Source of the DNA: Methylocella sp.
GTDB lineage: Bacteria > Pseudomonadota > Alphaproteobacteria > Rhizobiales > Beijerinckiaceae
NCBI GenBank assembly: GCA_037200525.1
Contig: JBBCGG010000001.1
Coordinates: 1,902,501-1,966,500, forward strand
Direction: 5' to 3'
Length of the DNA stretch: 64,000 bases
Both the position numbers and the translations under genes were made by a program. The notes beneath the pieces were generated by a model. The model ran no database searches. It saw nothing but the letters and a program-made list of their open reading frames with translations, and had not been told where the DNA came from. How positions within the stretch are numbered: position 1 is the stretch's first letter; each line of letters opens with the position of its first letter. This document shows, piece by piece, positions 38,203 to 47,770 of this stretch.

Positions 38203-38886
38203 GTGGCGGAGATGATCGGGGCCGGCGCAGCGCCCCTGCACCTTCTTCGGTTGGTCAGTCCCAGTTTGCCGGTGGGGGCTTTTTCATATTCGCGAGGTTT
38301 GGAAACCGCCATCGAACGCGGCTGGGTGACGGATGAACGCAGCGCGCAATTATGGATTCACGGAGCGCTGGAACATGCGTTCGTAGCGCTCGACGGGGCC
38401 ATATTCAGGCGGATGATGTCCGCTCTCGAGGTCGGTGATCAAGACGCCTTCCTGCGCAACGATAGATGGCTCTGGGCCAGCCGCGAAAGCCGCGAGTTGC
38501 AGCTCGAGGATCAGCGGATGGGGGCAGCCTTGCAGCGCCTGCTGCGCGATGTCGAGGTCGCATCTGCGAGGGATTACGCGGATCGCAATCTTACCTATCC
38601 CGCGGCCTTCGCCCTCGCGGCAGATTACTGGCGGATTCCTTCGGCGCAAGCTCTTCGGGGATTGATGTGGAGCGTCATTGAGGGTCAGGCCGGCGCCGCG
38701 ATGCGTCTCGTCCCGCTCGGCCAAACATCGGGGCAGCGCATTATGATCAATGCGGTTGACGTCATCGAGCGCAGCGCGGCTCATGCCGAGCTGCTTGTTG
38801 ATGATGATGTCGGCAACGCGGCCATCGGCATGGCGATGGCGAGCGCATGGCATGAAAAACAATACAGCAGGCTGTTTCGTTCGTGA
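38203..38886 (+). CDS. ureF: urease accessory protein UreF
   Basis: 227 residues from GTG 38203, with GAGG upstream; ATG 38212 is an alternative. UreF is an all-helical activator that binds UreD and gates the GTPase UreG. Landmarks are LRLVSPSLPVGAFSYSRGLETAIERGWV, the family's key motif, and a C-terminal helical part with AHAELLVDDD. It follows ureE by 18 bases and precedes ureG by 8. Confidence 0.94.
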   Translation: MAEMIGAGAAPLHLLRLVSPSLPVGAFSYSRGLETAIERGWVTDERSAQLWIHGALEHAFVALDGAIFRRMMSALEVGDQDAFLRNDRWLWASRESRELQLEDQRMGAALQRLLRDVEVASARDYADRNLTYPAAFALAADYWRIPSAQALRGLMWSVIEGQAGAAMRLVPLGQTSGQRIMINAVDVIERSAAHAELLVDDDVGNAAIGMAMASAWHEKQYSRLFRS

Positions 38887-38894
38887 GGTGAAGC

Positions 38895-39509
38895 ATGGCG
38901 CGCGGTGCGTTGAGAATTGGCATAGGCGGCCCGGTCGGCTCGGGCAAAACGGCATTGGTCCGCAGTCTTTGTGAGGCGATGCGCGATAAGCGCAGCATTG
39001 GGGTGGTGACCAACGATATTTACACCAAAGAGGATGCGGAGTTCCTGGTGCGTCACGACGCGCTTGAAGAGGCGCGCATATTGGCGGTTGAAACCGGGGG
39101 GTGTCCGCACACCGCCATACGCGAGGATGCGTCCATCAATCTTGCGGCGGTCGATGAACTGCAGACGCGCTTCAACGACCTCGAAATCATCATCGTCGAA
39201 AGCGGCGGCGATAATCTCGCCGCGACCTTCAGTCCCGAACTCTCGGATCTAACTCTTTATGTCATTGATGTCGCGGCGGGCGACAAAATTCCGCGCAAGG
39301 GCGGTCCGGGCATTACCAAATCCGATCTGTTGATCATTAACAAGATTGATTTGGCGCCCCATGTGGGCGCTTCCCTAGAGGTCATGGAGCGCGACGCAAA
39401 GATCCAGCGCGGCGCCCGCCCATTTGTGTTCACCAATCTCAAAACCGGCCATGGCCTCGACGTTGTGGTGTCGTTCATCGAAAAGGCCGGGCTGCTCGCG
39501 CCCGTCTAA
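38895..39509 (+). CDS. ureG: urease accessory GTPase UreG
   Basis: 204 residues. UreG is a SIMIBI GTPase that hydrolyses GTP to insert nickel into urease. The P-loop is [11 protein letters not shown], the switch/metal motif is the conserved CPH in [18 protein letters not shown], and the G4 motif is NKIDL. The [15 protein letters not shown] segment is also characteristic. With ureE and ureF it completes the accessory set, so the window has every gene needed for active urease except a nickel transporter. Confidence 0.97.
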   Translation: MARGALRIGIGGPVGSGKTALVRSLCEAMRDKRSIGVVTNDIYTKEDAEFLVRHDALEEARILAVETGGCPHTAIREDASINLAAVDELQTRFNDLEIIIVESGGDNLAATFSPELSDLTLYVIDVAAGDKIPRKGGPGITKSDLLIINKIDLAPHVGASLEVMERDAKIQRGARPFVFTNLKTGHGLDVVVSFIEKAGLLAPV

Positions 39510-39549
39510 TGCTCAGCGCTGGGCCAGAGCAGAGCCAGTTAATGCAGAT

Positions 39550-39583
39550 GATGGCGACATTGAAAGGTCGCAATGTCGCCATC
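39550..39583. terminator. strong hairpin downstream of ureG
   Basis: GATGGCGACATTG (39550–39562) and CAATGTCGCCATC (39571–39583) form a perfect 13-bp stem with an 8-base loop, 40 bases after ureG. There is no U-run, so it could be an mRNA-end stabiliser, a rho-assisted terminator or a site that also folds in DNA. Confidence 0.5.
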
Positions 39584-39695
39584 ACCGGCGCAGACGATTG
39601 GCGGGAGGCCTCGCAATTCGAGGGAGATCGCCATCCACTCTGCCGTTTTGAGAACGATGCTGATGGCGGCGATCAGCGCAAAAGGTCTGAAAGTC

Positions 39696-40412
39696 ATGCC
39701 TAAGTTCAATGCGCAGACGCTACGATGCAGCATATTCAGCCGCTTATGTGCAGGAGCGGTGTCCGCACTCACCCTAGTGACGCCCATTCTGGCGTTTCAG
39801 GACGTTGCCCTCGCTGCGGCGGGCAGCGTTGCGCAGACGGCTCCCGCTCAACCGGCGCAAGCCGAGCCCCAGCCTGCGCCCTCCCAACCCGTTCCTCCGC
39901 CCGAACCTCAAACCGCTCCGGCGCCCCCTCCAACGCCATCGGCGAACAATCCCGCCGCCGCGCCAGCCGCGACCGACGAAAAGGACAAAGAAAAGCAAGG
40001 CACGCCTGCAACCGTAGTTGACGGACAGCAGTTGGACAGCATTCTCGGCAAGAACGTGCTTAGCCTCACCGGCGAGGACATGGGGCGGATCGTGGATGTA
40101 ATCGTTGACCGCACAGGTCAAGCGCGCGCCGTGATCATCGACTTCGGCGGTTTTCTTGGGGTTGGCACGCGCAAGATTGCGGTTGACTGGGGCATGATCC
40201 GTTTCCCCTCCAACGGCAAAATGGACAATGTCATCATGGATCTGAGCCGCAATCAGCTGCGGGTCGCTCCCATCTTCAAGCCGGGCGATCCTGTCGTGAT
40301 AGTTGGCCGGCCGGCCGCCGCGCAGGTCGCCGCTCCCGCTCCTGTCGCTGCTCCTGCAGTCGCCCCCGCCGCAATCAGCCCCCCGCCCGAGGAACCTCCG
40401 GTCCCCAAATAA
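39696..40412 (+). CDS. exported PRC-barrel domain protein with Pro/Ala-rich linkers
   Basis: 238 residues from the ATG at 39696, with AAGG upstream. A signal peptide covers about residues 1–35, ending near ALAAA. A Pro/Ala/Gln-rich linker (about 40–100) follows. The PRC-barrel domain comes next: LDSILGKNVLSLTGEDMGRIVDVIVDRTGQARAVIIDFGGFLGVGTRKIAVDW, then a second Pro/Ala tail. PRC-barrel proteins bind RNA, photosynthetic reaction centres or other partners; here an envelope or periplasmic role is likely. The low-complexity tails suggest cell-wall or outer-membrane spanning. Confidence 0.75.
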   Translation: MPKFNAQTLRCSIFSRLCAGAVSALTLVTPILAFQDVALAAAGSVAQTAPAQPAQAEPQPAPSQPVPPPEPQTAPAPPPTPSANNPAAAPAATDEKDKEKQGTPATVVDGQQLDSILGKNVLSLTGEDMGRIVDVIVDRTGQARAVIIDFGGFLGVGTRKIAVDWGMIRFPSNGKMDNVIMDLSRNQLRVAPIFKPGDPVVIVGRPAAAQVAAPAPVAAPAVAPAAISPPPEEPPVPK

Positions 40413-40446
40413 CTTGTCAATCAAAGCGGCATTCTCATGGAGTCAT

Positions 40447-41743
40447 ATGGCGGACCGGAGAACCAATGCGAAGGGCGCCTATGGCAAGGACAGCGCTCCG
40501 CGGGGAAACCAACCCGGTGGGCGTCCGCGCGCTGCGCCCTCCCGCGCTAGCCAGCGCGGTCTCGACTGGTTTGTGTTCTTCGTCGCCGACGTGCAAACGG
40601 GCTTTGGGGCCTTCGTCGCCGTTTATCTGACCGCACAGAAATGGACGCAGGTCGATATCGGCCTCGTCTTGACGATCGGAAGCCTCGTCGGCTTGGCTGG
40701 TCAAATCCCAGGTGGAGCGCTTGTCGACGCCGCCCGCTCGACGCGCAAGATCGCCGCCTTGGCGCTCATCGCCATTGGCGGCAGCGCATTCGCCCTCGCG
40801 GCATGGCCAATCTTCGTTATCGTCCTCGCCTCCCGAATCGCGCAAGCCGGCGCAAGCTGCGTGCTCGGCCCCGCAATGGCGGCGATCAGCCTAGGTCTCG
40901 TCGGACGGGAGGCGATCGGCGAGCGCCTGGGCCGCAACGCCTCCTTTGCGTCGGTTGGCACCGGCCTTGCTGCAGTCGGGATGGGCGCATGCGGCTATTA
41001 TCTGTCGAACCGCGCGGTTTTTTTTTGTTGCAGCCGCTATGGCCGCGCCCGCCCTGATCGCGCTTTTTCAGATAAGGCCAAGCGAAATCGATCCGGGCAG
41101 AGTTCACGGCGATGCTCCGCGCTCCAAAATCGCGCCCGGCCTGCGCAGCCTCTTTGAAAACCGCGCGCTCCGAATCTTCGCCGCATGCATGATCTTGTTC
41201 CAACTCGCCAATGCGGCGATGCTGCCGCTGGCGGCAAGCATGGTGACGTTGCGCTCCAGCGAGCTGGCGACGGCTCTCGTCGCCACCGCCATTGTCGTGC
41301 CTCAGTTTATCGTCGCTATTCTGTCGCCCTGGGTCGGGCGCAAGGCGCAGCAATGGGGGAGGCGGCCGCTTCTCATTCTTGGCTTTGGCGCGTTGGCGGT
41401 TCGCGGCGTTTTGTTCGCGGTGGTGATTGACCCCTATCTGCTGGTGATCGTGCAGCTTCTCGATGGCATTTCAGCCGCTGTGCTCGCCGTGATGGTCCCT
41501 CTCACGCTCGCCGATGTCTCGCGCAACACCGGTCACTTCAATCTGGCGCAGGGCGTCATCGGCTGCGCCGTCGGAATTGGGGCCGCAATCAGCACCACCC
41601 TCGTTGGCTACCTTAGCGACCATTTCGGCAGCTATGTAGCTTTCGCGACCATGGCCGGGCTCGCCGCCGCCGGATTTGCGTTGGTCTTGCTCGCAATGCC
41701 GGAAACGCGCCCGGACGCGAATGACAAAGCGCTGCCCGATTAG
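40447..41743 (+). pseudogene. MFS transporter broken by one extra T in a T9 run
   Basis: The start is ATG 40447. The first frame reads as an MFS N-terminal half (FVFFVADVQTGFGAFVAVYLT, then TIGSLVGLAGQIPGGALVDAARSTRK, the family's motif A region) to GYYLSNRAVFF. At the T run 41018–41026 (nine Ts) it shifts; the next frame continues as FVAAAMAAPALIALFQIRPSE to the stop at 41743. Removing one T gives a continuous 431-residue protein with about 12 membrane helices. So the two halves are one gene with a single-base insertion at a homopolymer. It may be a sequence error, a phase-variable tract or a real null allele. The substrate is unknown. It overlaps the GT4 gene by 4 bases, tail to tail. Confidence 0.82.
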
Positions 41744-42828
41744 GCGGAGACGATCTTCGGCCGCAGCGAAGCCGCATCCATCAAACCACGATACACGCTC
41801 AGATATTGCTCGGCCATGCGACGCGCGGTGAACCGCTCCTCGAAGCGCTTTCTGATGGCGGCGCGAGACAACCGCGGCAACTGGCGTATGGCTCCGACCG
41901 CGCTTGTCTCGTCTTCGACGATGAAGCCCGTCAAGCCATCCTCGATGATTTCGGGGACGGACCCGCGATTAAACGCGATCACTGGCGTCCCGCAAGCCAT
42001 CGCCTCGATCATGACCAAGCCGAATGGCTCCGGCCAATCGATCGGCACGATCAATGCAAGCGCGCCGCTGAGGAACTCAGACTTTTGCGCGTCGGTGATT
42101 TCGCCGATGAAATCAACATGAGGCTTGCTCAAGAGGGGCAGGATCTTTTCGTCAAAATAATCTTGGTCGGCGCCATCGACTTTTGCCGCAATTTTGAGCG
42201 GAAGGCCGCAACGTTCAGCAATGCGAATGGCGCGATCAACCGCTTTCTCAGGTGAAATACGGCCAAGAAATGCGAGGTAGGAGGGTTTTGTCTGCTCCGG
42301 CGTCAGTAGGTTCTCCGGCAATCCGTGATGAACCGTGCCGATCCACTTTGCGTTTGGCACGGGACGCCGCTGTGAGTTGGAGATCGACACCAACGGAATT
42401 GACGAGAATGTGGAGAATACCGGTTGATGTTCCGGCAGATCGAGACGGCCATGCAAGGTCGTTACAAATGGGATCGCCTGCCGCGACATCACGGAAAAGG
42501 GATAATAGTCGAGGTGGAAATGCAGCAGATCGAAATCCTTCGCGCGCCGGCAGACTTCTTCCACCATCATCATGTGAAGAGCGTTGGGGTCGCGCACCGA
42601 GCCGTCGAGCCGAAGCGCTCTTGGCCACATCGGCTCGAGGCGCGCGGTCGTTACGGAATCTCCGCTGGCGAAGAGCGTGACGTCGTGTCCGAGGCCGACA
42701 AGCTCCTCGGTCAGCCACGAAATGACGCGTTCGGTGCCGCCATAAAGTTTGGGGGGGACTGCTTCAGTCAGTGGGGAAATCTGTGCTATTCGCAAACCTT
42801 GCAACTCCTTGGCGTGAGCGTTGGCCAA
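41740..42828 (-). CDS. glycosyltransferase family 4
   Basis: 362 residues from a TTG at 42828. It is a retaining GT4 with two Rossmann domains. The N-terminal half has PPKLYGGTERVISWLTEELVGLGHDVTLFASGDS, a start typical of the GlgA/PimA-like branch. The C-terminal half has FLGRISPEKAVDRAIRIAERCGLPLKIAAKVD and the donor-binding EPFGLVMIEAMACGTPVIAFNRGSVPEII, with the E-x7-E motif. So a sugar nucleotide is the donor; the acceptor is unknown. It lies between the MFS gene and an ABC exporter transcribed away from it, but no polysaccharide cluster is visible. Confidence 0.88.
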   Translation of the reverse strand: MANAHAKELQGLRIAQISPLTEAVPPKLYGGTERVISWLTEELVGLGHDVTLFASGDSVTTARLEPMWPRALRLDGSVRDPNALHMMMVEEVCRRAKDFDLLHFHLDYYPFSVMSRQAIPFVTTLHGRLDLPEHQPVFSTFSSIPLVSISNSQRRPVPNAKWIGTVHHGLPENLLTPEQTKPSYLAFLGRISPEKAVDRAIRIAERCGLPLKIAAKVDGADQDYFDEKILPLLSKPHVDFIGEITDAQKSEFLSGALALIVPIDWPEPFGLVMIEAMACGTPVIAFNRGSVPEIIEDGLTGFIVEDETSAVGAIRQLPRLSRAAIRKRFEERFTARRMAEQYLSVYRGLMDAASLRPKIVSA

Positions 42829-43044
42829 GCTGTCGCAACGTTTTCGGGTAAAATTTAGACCAAGGCGCTTCTCGACGACGGAACGCTCCTTCTCTGCGTT
42901 CGTTGAATAGCCGCCAGGTCAAATGGGCGCGCCGAATGATCCAGAGCTTTTTTTTACAAAAGACGCATAGCGCCGGCCAGTTCGCAGAGAGGCCCGGCGC
43001 CCGCCAAACTTTACTCCCATTTCCAATCCACAACTTTGCAGTCA

Positions 43045-44811
43045 ATGGATAAGCTCACTCAATACGCAAATCGACCTTTGGCGTTTTTCCGGCGCTATAT
43101 CGGGGCGCGCCGCGTGCCTCACGCCGCCATTGTTGTGGCGGTGGTGGGAGCCGTCGGCTTCTCGGTCAGCACCCAATATGGCGTCAAATCTCTGGTCGAT
43201 GCGCTGACGGCGGGGCCGCAGAACGGCAGCCCATGGGCGGCCTTTTGCCTCCTGGTGTTTTTCATCGCAGCCGACAATCTGCTTTGGCGCGTGGCGAGCT
43301 GGATTGCGGCCTATACGTTCGTGCAGGTAACCGGCGATGTGCGCGCCGACCTCTTCGGGCACTTGACCGGCCACGCGCCCAACTATTTCGCCAAACGAAT
43401 GCCCGGCGTGCTGACGAGCCGCATCACGGCCACGTCGAATGCGGTCTTCACCATAGAAAATATGTTCGTTTGGAATGTGTTGCCGCCCTGCGTGGCGACC
43501 GTTGGGGCGATCGCCTTTCTGTCGATGGTGAGCTTGCCCATGGCGGCTTCCTTGGCCATCGTTTCCGGCGCCGTCGTGGTGGCGATTTTCCGCATCGCCG
43601 CCGCCGGGAAGCCGCTGCACCATGATTTCGCCGATAAGGCCGCAGCGGTTGATGGCGAGATGGTCGACGTCATCGGCAATATCGCTTTGGTGAAAGCCTT
43701 CGGCGGCGTTATGCGCGAGTATCGCCGCTTCAACGCTACGGTCGGTCAAGAGGTGAAGGCTCGCAGGCGCAGCCTTCTTTATCTAGAAAAACTCCGGTTG
43801 ATGCATGGCCTCGTAACCGTGCTGTTGATGCTCGGCCTGCTGGCCTGGGCGATCCGGCTCTGGCAACAGAACGCAGCGACCGCCGGCGATGTCATTCTCG
43901 TCTGTACGCTCGGAATGTCGGTGCTCAGCGCCACGCGCGATCTCGCCGTCGCCCTCGTTGACGTCACCCAGCATATGGCGCGCCTCTCCGAAGCGCTCGC
44001 CACGCTGTTGTCTCCGCATGAGCTGCGGGACCATCCCCAAGCGGCCGCTCTCGCGCCGGCCGGCGGCGCGCGCGTCCTATTCGAGAACATCAGTTTCCGC
44101 TATCCGGAAGGGAAGCAAGTTTTCGATAATTTCAGCCTTGATGTGGAACCGGGTCAGCGGGTTGGGCTCGTCGGTCCGTCGGGCGGAGGCAAGTCGACCC
44201 TCATCGCGCTGCTGCAACGATTCTACGATTTGCAAAGCGGTCGCATAGTGGTCGATGGACAGGACATTTCCAGAATCACCCAGGCGAGCCTTGGCGACGC
44301 CATCGCCATTGTGCCGCAGGATACGGCCCTGTTTAATCGTTCGCTGATGGAGAACATTCGTTACGGACGCCCGGACGCGACCGATGACGAGGTGTGGGAA
44401 GCGGCGATCGCCGCGCGATGCGGTCCATTCATTCAGAATCTGCCGGCGGGTCTTGACACCATGGTCGGCGATAGGGGCGCGAAGCTGTCCGGCGGCCAGC
44501 GTCAACGCGTGGCGATCGCCCGCGCCTTCTTGAAGAACTCGCCGATCCTGCTGCTTGACGAGGCGACGTCGGCTCTCGACAGCGAAGCCGAAGAGGCGAT
44601 CCGCGAGGCGCTCGCGCGTCTCATGCATGGTCGAACGGTCATTGCGATCGCCCACCGCCTGTCGACCTTGCGAAATTTTGATCGGATTATTGTGCTACGG
44701 CAAGGGAAAATTGTGCAAGACGGCGACCCTGAATGCCTCATGCAGGTGGAAGGACCTTACCAGGCGCTTATCAGGCAAGAGATGAGCCGTCTCGCGGAGC
44801 AGGCCGCCTGA
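43045..44811 (+). CDS. ABC exporter, fused membrane and ATPase domains
   Basis: 588 residues from ATG 43045; TTG 43036 would add three residues. The N-terminal six-helix exporter domain spans about 25–330, and the ATPase domain follows. Walker A is GPSGGGKST, the signature is LSGGQRQRVAIARAF, and Walker B is ILLLDEATSALD, all intact. It is a half transporter that must dimerise, of the MsbA/lipid-linked export type. Residues PNYFAKRMPGVLTSRIT match the coupling helix region. The substrate is unknown; the neighbouring glycosyltransferase hints at a lipid or glycan. Confidence 0.9.
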   Translation: MDKLTQYANRPLAFFRRYIGARRVPHAAIVVAVVGAVGFSVSTQYGVKSLVDALTAGPQNGSPWAAFCLLVFFIAADNLLWRVASWIAAYTFVQVTGDVRADLFGHLTGHAPNYFAKRMPGVLTSRITATSNAVFTIENMFVWNVLPPCVATVGAIAFLSMVSLPMAASLAIVSGAVVVAIFRIAAAGKPLHHDFADKAAAVDGEMVDVIGNIALVKAFGGVMREYRRFNATVGQEVKARRRSLLYLEKLRLMHGLVTVLLMLGLLAWAIRLWQQNAATAGDVILVCTLGMSVLSATRDLAVALVDVTQHMARLSEALATLLSPHELRDHPQAAALAPAGGARVLFENISFRYPEGKQVFDNFSLDVEPGQRVGLVGPSGGGKSTLIALLQRFYDLQSGRIVVDGQDISRITQASLGDAIAIVPQDTALFNRSLMENIRYGRPDATDDEVWEAAIAARCGPFIQNLPAGLDTMVGDRGAKLSGGQRQRVAIARAFLKNSPILLLDEATSALDSEAEEAIREALARLMHGRTVIAIAHRLSTLRNFDRIIVLRQGKIVQDGDPECLMQVEGPYQALIRQEMSRLAEQAA

Positions 44812-44897
44812 GCACAAACGCGCGGGGGTGGTCCGATTTCAATCGGCGACATCAAGGGAAGTTGCGCGGAGGTTCTTCGGGATTGAACCGTTCTGCC

Positions 44898-45590
44898 TTA
44901 ACCGCACGGGCAGCGGTTTCGCCGCTCGGCCAGCGCTTGATCAACCGAAACAAGGATAAGACCGACCGCAAGAAACGCGGCGAAGAAAACGAGCGTGTGG
45001 AGGAACGTCTCACGGTAGCCCTGTTTGATGACTTCGCTGACGTGCTGAAGGTAAATGCCGAAGATCATGCCCCGCATCATCGTATAGACAAAAAAGAGCA
45101 GCGGATAAATTAGCCATAGCGCCGGATCGACCCACGAGAGCGTGCCTTTGGGCGCGAATATCAGCCAATATGATAGGTAGAGAACCGGAATCGCCCCGTG
45201 TAAAATTCGGTCGACGAATTCTATTCCCTGTGAGTCCGATTGAAGCAATACCTCAAAAACGACGCCGACGACCACAACATAAACGACCAGCGCCGCTTGA
45301 ACGCTTGGCCGCAAAATAAAAGACGCGGGCTGCGGCCGTAGGAACGCGAGAGTTCCGACGAGCGCGACCAACGTGGTGGTTTGGATCGAGAAACGACTGA
45401 ATTGATTGACGAGGTAGGTCGCAATCGAAGCGTTTTCCGCCACAGCGTCCTGGATGCTGAAAACGATTTCGATGACGAGGCCAAACCACGCCACGGATGC
45501 AAGAATGCCTGCGCAAATCCGCTGAGCGTCGGACGTAGGTCCAGCCCCAAATCCACAGCCGTCGTCGCGCTCTATTCGTTTCTTCGACAT
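44898..45590 (-). CDS. Pr6Pr-family membrane protein
   Basis: 230 residues from ATG 45590, with GGCGAG upstream. Six membrane segments are visible, including LASVAWFGLVIEIVFSIQDA, TTTLVALVGTLAFL, HGAIPVLYLSYWLIFAPKGTLSW and PALWLIYPLLFFVYTMMRG. The PKGxLxWxDxxLWLIYPLxYxxYTxxRG pattern is the hallmark of the Pr6Pr (FAR-17a-like) family, whose role is unknown. The C-terminus is basic with CPCG. It converges on the ABC exporter. Confidence 0.75.
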   Translation of the reverse strand: MSKKRIERDDGCGFGAGPTSDAQRICAGILASVAWFGLVIEIVFSIQDAVAENASIATYLVNQFSRFSIQTTTLVALVGTLAFLRPQPASFILRPSVQAALVVYVVVVGVVFEVLLQSDSQGIEFVDRILHGAIPVLYLSYWLIFAPKGTLSWVDPALWLIYPLLFFVYTMMRGMIFGIYLQHVSEVIKQGYRETFLHTLVFFAAFLAVGLILVSVDQALAERRNRCPCG

Positions 45591-46119
45591 GGGCGTACTC
45601 GCCGCAGGCATTGCATTAAGGCATGGTGGGGCATGCCATTGGGTGCTGTAAAGCGATCCGGGCCAGAGATTAGAGATTAATTATTAATTTCCAGCGACAA
45701 GACCCGAAGTCAAAACCCTTCATCGCTGCGGCGCGCGATGCGCGATCTTGATTTGTCGGCGAGGCTGCGTGTGTGGGGACGCCGAAATATCGATGGGAAA
45801 GCTGCGGCTCAATTTATTGCATTGGTAACGCATTTTTTCTGCGGTGCAATCGAGTAGTAGCGCGGCGATTCCATGCTGCTCGCAGCCGGGATTGAATTCA
45901 TCAATGGCGGCGATTCGGGCTGAGCTTCGACTGAGGTCTCTTTTCGCTATTCGCCCTTGAAGGCCGCGCGGGTTGTAAAATCATCGTGCGCTCGCTGCGC
46001 CAAGGGCCTCGGCAACGGATGCCTTTGCAAGCGGAGATGACGCCGATCACGGATCGAAAGATCATAAATGGGGCGCATTAGACAATTAGGCATCCAGCTT
46101 CAAGAAAGGGTCGGGTAGC
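45591..46119. other. gene-free stretch
   Basis: 529 bases upstream of the Pr6Pr gene and before the small membrane protein. I see no credible coding frame, strong hairpin or RNA gene in it. Confidence 0.3.
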
Positions 46120-46350
46120 ATGACGATAGCCAAAGCAATTAATTTAATGTCCGCCGGCCTCGGGATGCTTGGCGCCCTTGCATTGTATCAAGGATCCTCT
46201 GCATACGAGCAGATCGGCGCTTATCTGGATACGCGCACGCTCAGTCGCATAACGTCTCGAATCAAACGGCGGCGCATCGCTCAGCGTCTTGGACTTGGAT
46301 TGATCACAGCCAGCTTTTTCTTCTTGGGGGCCGCGCAGTTTACGCGTTGA
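46120..46350 (+). CDS. small two-helix membrane protein
   Basis: 76 residues, MTIAKAINLMSAGLGMLGALALYQGSSAYEQIGAYLDTRTLSRITSRIKRRRIAQRLGLGLITASFFFLGAAQF. Two hydrophobic segments flank a basic, helical loop. A purine-rich AAGAAAGGGTCGGGTAG precedes the start. No family recognised. It runs toward the end of the cyo operon. Confidence 0.45.
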   Translation: MTIAKAINLMSAGLGMLGALALYQGSSAYEQIGAYLDTRTLSRITSRIKRRRIAQRLGLGLITASFFFLGAAQFTR

Positions 46351-46525
46351 TGTGGCGATGCCGCCGTAGGATTCAACAGCGGGCGGCGCCCTGCTGCTGG
46401 AGAAGTTCGCGGACCATTCCGAAATAATCTGCGCACTCCCCCAAATGGCGTAGTTGGACCCTCCGACGGGCCGCCCACATATCGATGCTGATGACCGGCG
46501 AGCCAACCTACCGATGGCCAAAGCG

Positions 46526-46559
46526 CCAAAAAGAAAGCCAGGCGCGCTGGCCTGGCTTA
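46526..46559 (-). terminator. rho-independent terminator of the cyo operon
   Basis: On the minus strand AAGCCAGGC pairs with GCCTGGCTT (46535–46543 with 46550–46558), followed by TCTTTTTGG. It is about 195 bases after cyoD and is the only good terminator for that operon. Confidence 0.7.
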
Positions 46560-46753
46560 AGTTAGGAAGCAGGAGGAGGAATCGCCGCGACGGGTGCTTC
46601 CGGCCCGAAGCAAAATTCAGCTCCGATAGTCATCAAGCAAGAATGGGGCCACCTTAAGGCCTCATGATGGCGAGGGGCCGACTTCATTGCATTTCGATGC
46701 TGATTCCGACCCCCGCGTCCTCCGCAGTTCCACCTAAAGCCCAGCCGTTTTGC

Positions 46754-47134
46754 TCAATCGGACGGCATCATTCCCGGCATCATATGAGTGTCGAGGTGGT
46801 TCATCACCCAAAGCGAACCTACGACCAGTATCGCCACAATCAGCACGGTGAAGACAAAGGCGGCGTTGTTCCAAGATTGGCTCGATGAGCCATTCATGTG
46901 GAGGAAATAGACAAGGTGCACCAGGATCTGCGCGACGGCGAAAGCGACGCAAATTGAGATGGCCGTCGCGGTCGGGACAAGACCCGACATGACCAGTCCG
47001 AAAGGAATAACGGTCAGAATTACCGACAAAACGAAGCCGGTCACATAAGAACGGACGCTGCCGTGCCCTGCGCCCTCGGCGGGATGCGCCCCGTGCGCTG
47101 GCGGGGGAGCTGAGGGAGTATATGAGACGTTCAT
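46754..47134 (-). CDS. cyoD: cytochrome bo3 ubiquinol oxidase subunit IV
   Basis: 126 residues from ATG 47134, overlapping the cyoC stop as TGATG. Three membrane helices: [46 protein letters not shown] and [24 protein letters not shown]. VGVVQILVHLxYFLHM-like and [12 protein letters not shown] segments are typical of CyoD. It assists assembly of the oxidase and carries no cofactor. Confidence 0.93.
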   Translation of the reverse strand: MNVSYTPSAPPPAHGAHPAEGAGHGSVRSYVTGFVLSVILTVIPFGLVMSGLVPTATAISICVAFAVAQILVHLVYFLHMNGSSSQSWNNAAFVFTVLIVAILVVGSLWVMNHLDTHMMPGMMPSD

Positions 47135-47769
47135 CAGGCCACTCCCATGAGATAGACGACGGTGAAGACGCCGATCCAAACGATATCGAGGAAGTGCCAG
47201 AATAGGCTGAGGCACATCAGACGGGTTCGGTTGGCGTCGGTCAGGCCGCGGCGCAAGACATGCGCAATCAGCACGACCATCCAGATCATGCCGGAAGTCA
47301 CATGAAGGCCATGCGTGCCGACAAGCGTGAAAAAGGCCGACAGAAAAGCGGATCGGTCAGGACCAGCGCCATCGCCAATCAATTGGGAGAACTCGTGCAG
47401 CTCGAGGCCCATAAAAGCGAGGCCGAGAAGAAGCGTCAGGCCGAGCCAGCGCAGCACCAAGGCCTGCTGACGCTGCTCCGCGGCGAGCATCGCCATGCCG
47501 TATGTAAAGCTCGAGACAAGAAGGCAGGAGGTCTCGACAAGGACATAGGGGAGGCTGAAAATCTCCTTGCCGCTTGGGCCGCCGGCAGTCTGGCCTCGCA
47601 GCACGGAAAAGCTCGCAAACAGCGCCGCGAACAAGATGCAGTCGCTCATCAGATAGATCCAAAACCCAAGGGTGGTCGTGGATCCATCGTCATGATGCTC
47701 CTCGTGCGCATCTATGGCGTCGGCGACGAAAAGGGATTCGGCGGGGAGTGGACGGCTATGAACGGTCAT
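47134..47769 (-). CDS. cyoC: cytochrome bo3 ubiquinol oxidase subunit III
   Basis: 211 residues from ATG 47769, one base after cyoB ends. Five membrane helices in the subunit-III fold, with [23 protein letters not shown], the FVSTxxLLxSS-like [14 protein letters not shown], and the [18 protein letters not shown] helix. It ends [23 protein letters not shown], the standard CyoC end. It lacks heme and copper. Confidence 0.95.
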   Translation of the reverse strand: MTVHSRPLPAESLFVADAIDAHEEHHDDGSTTTLGFWIYLMSDCILFAALFASFSVLRGQTAGGPSGKEIFSLPYVLVETSCLLVSSFTYGMAMLAAEQRQQALVLRWLGLTLLLGLAFMGLELHEFSQLIGDGAGPDRSAFLSAFFTLVGTHGLHVTSGMIWMVVLIAHVLRRGLTDANRTRLMCLSLFWHFLDIVWIGVFTVVYLMGVA

Positions 47770-47770
47770 C

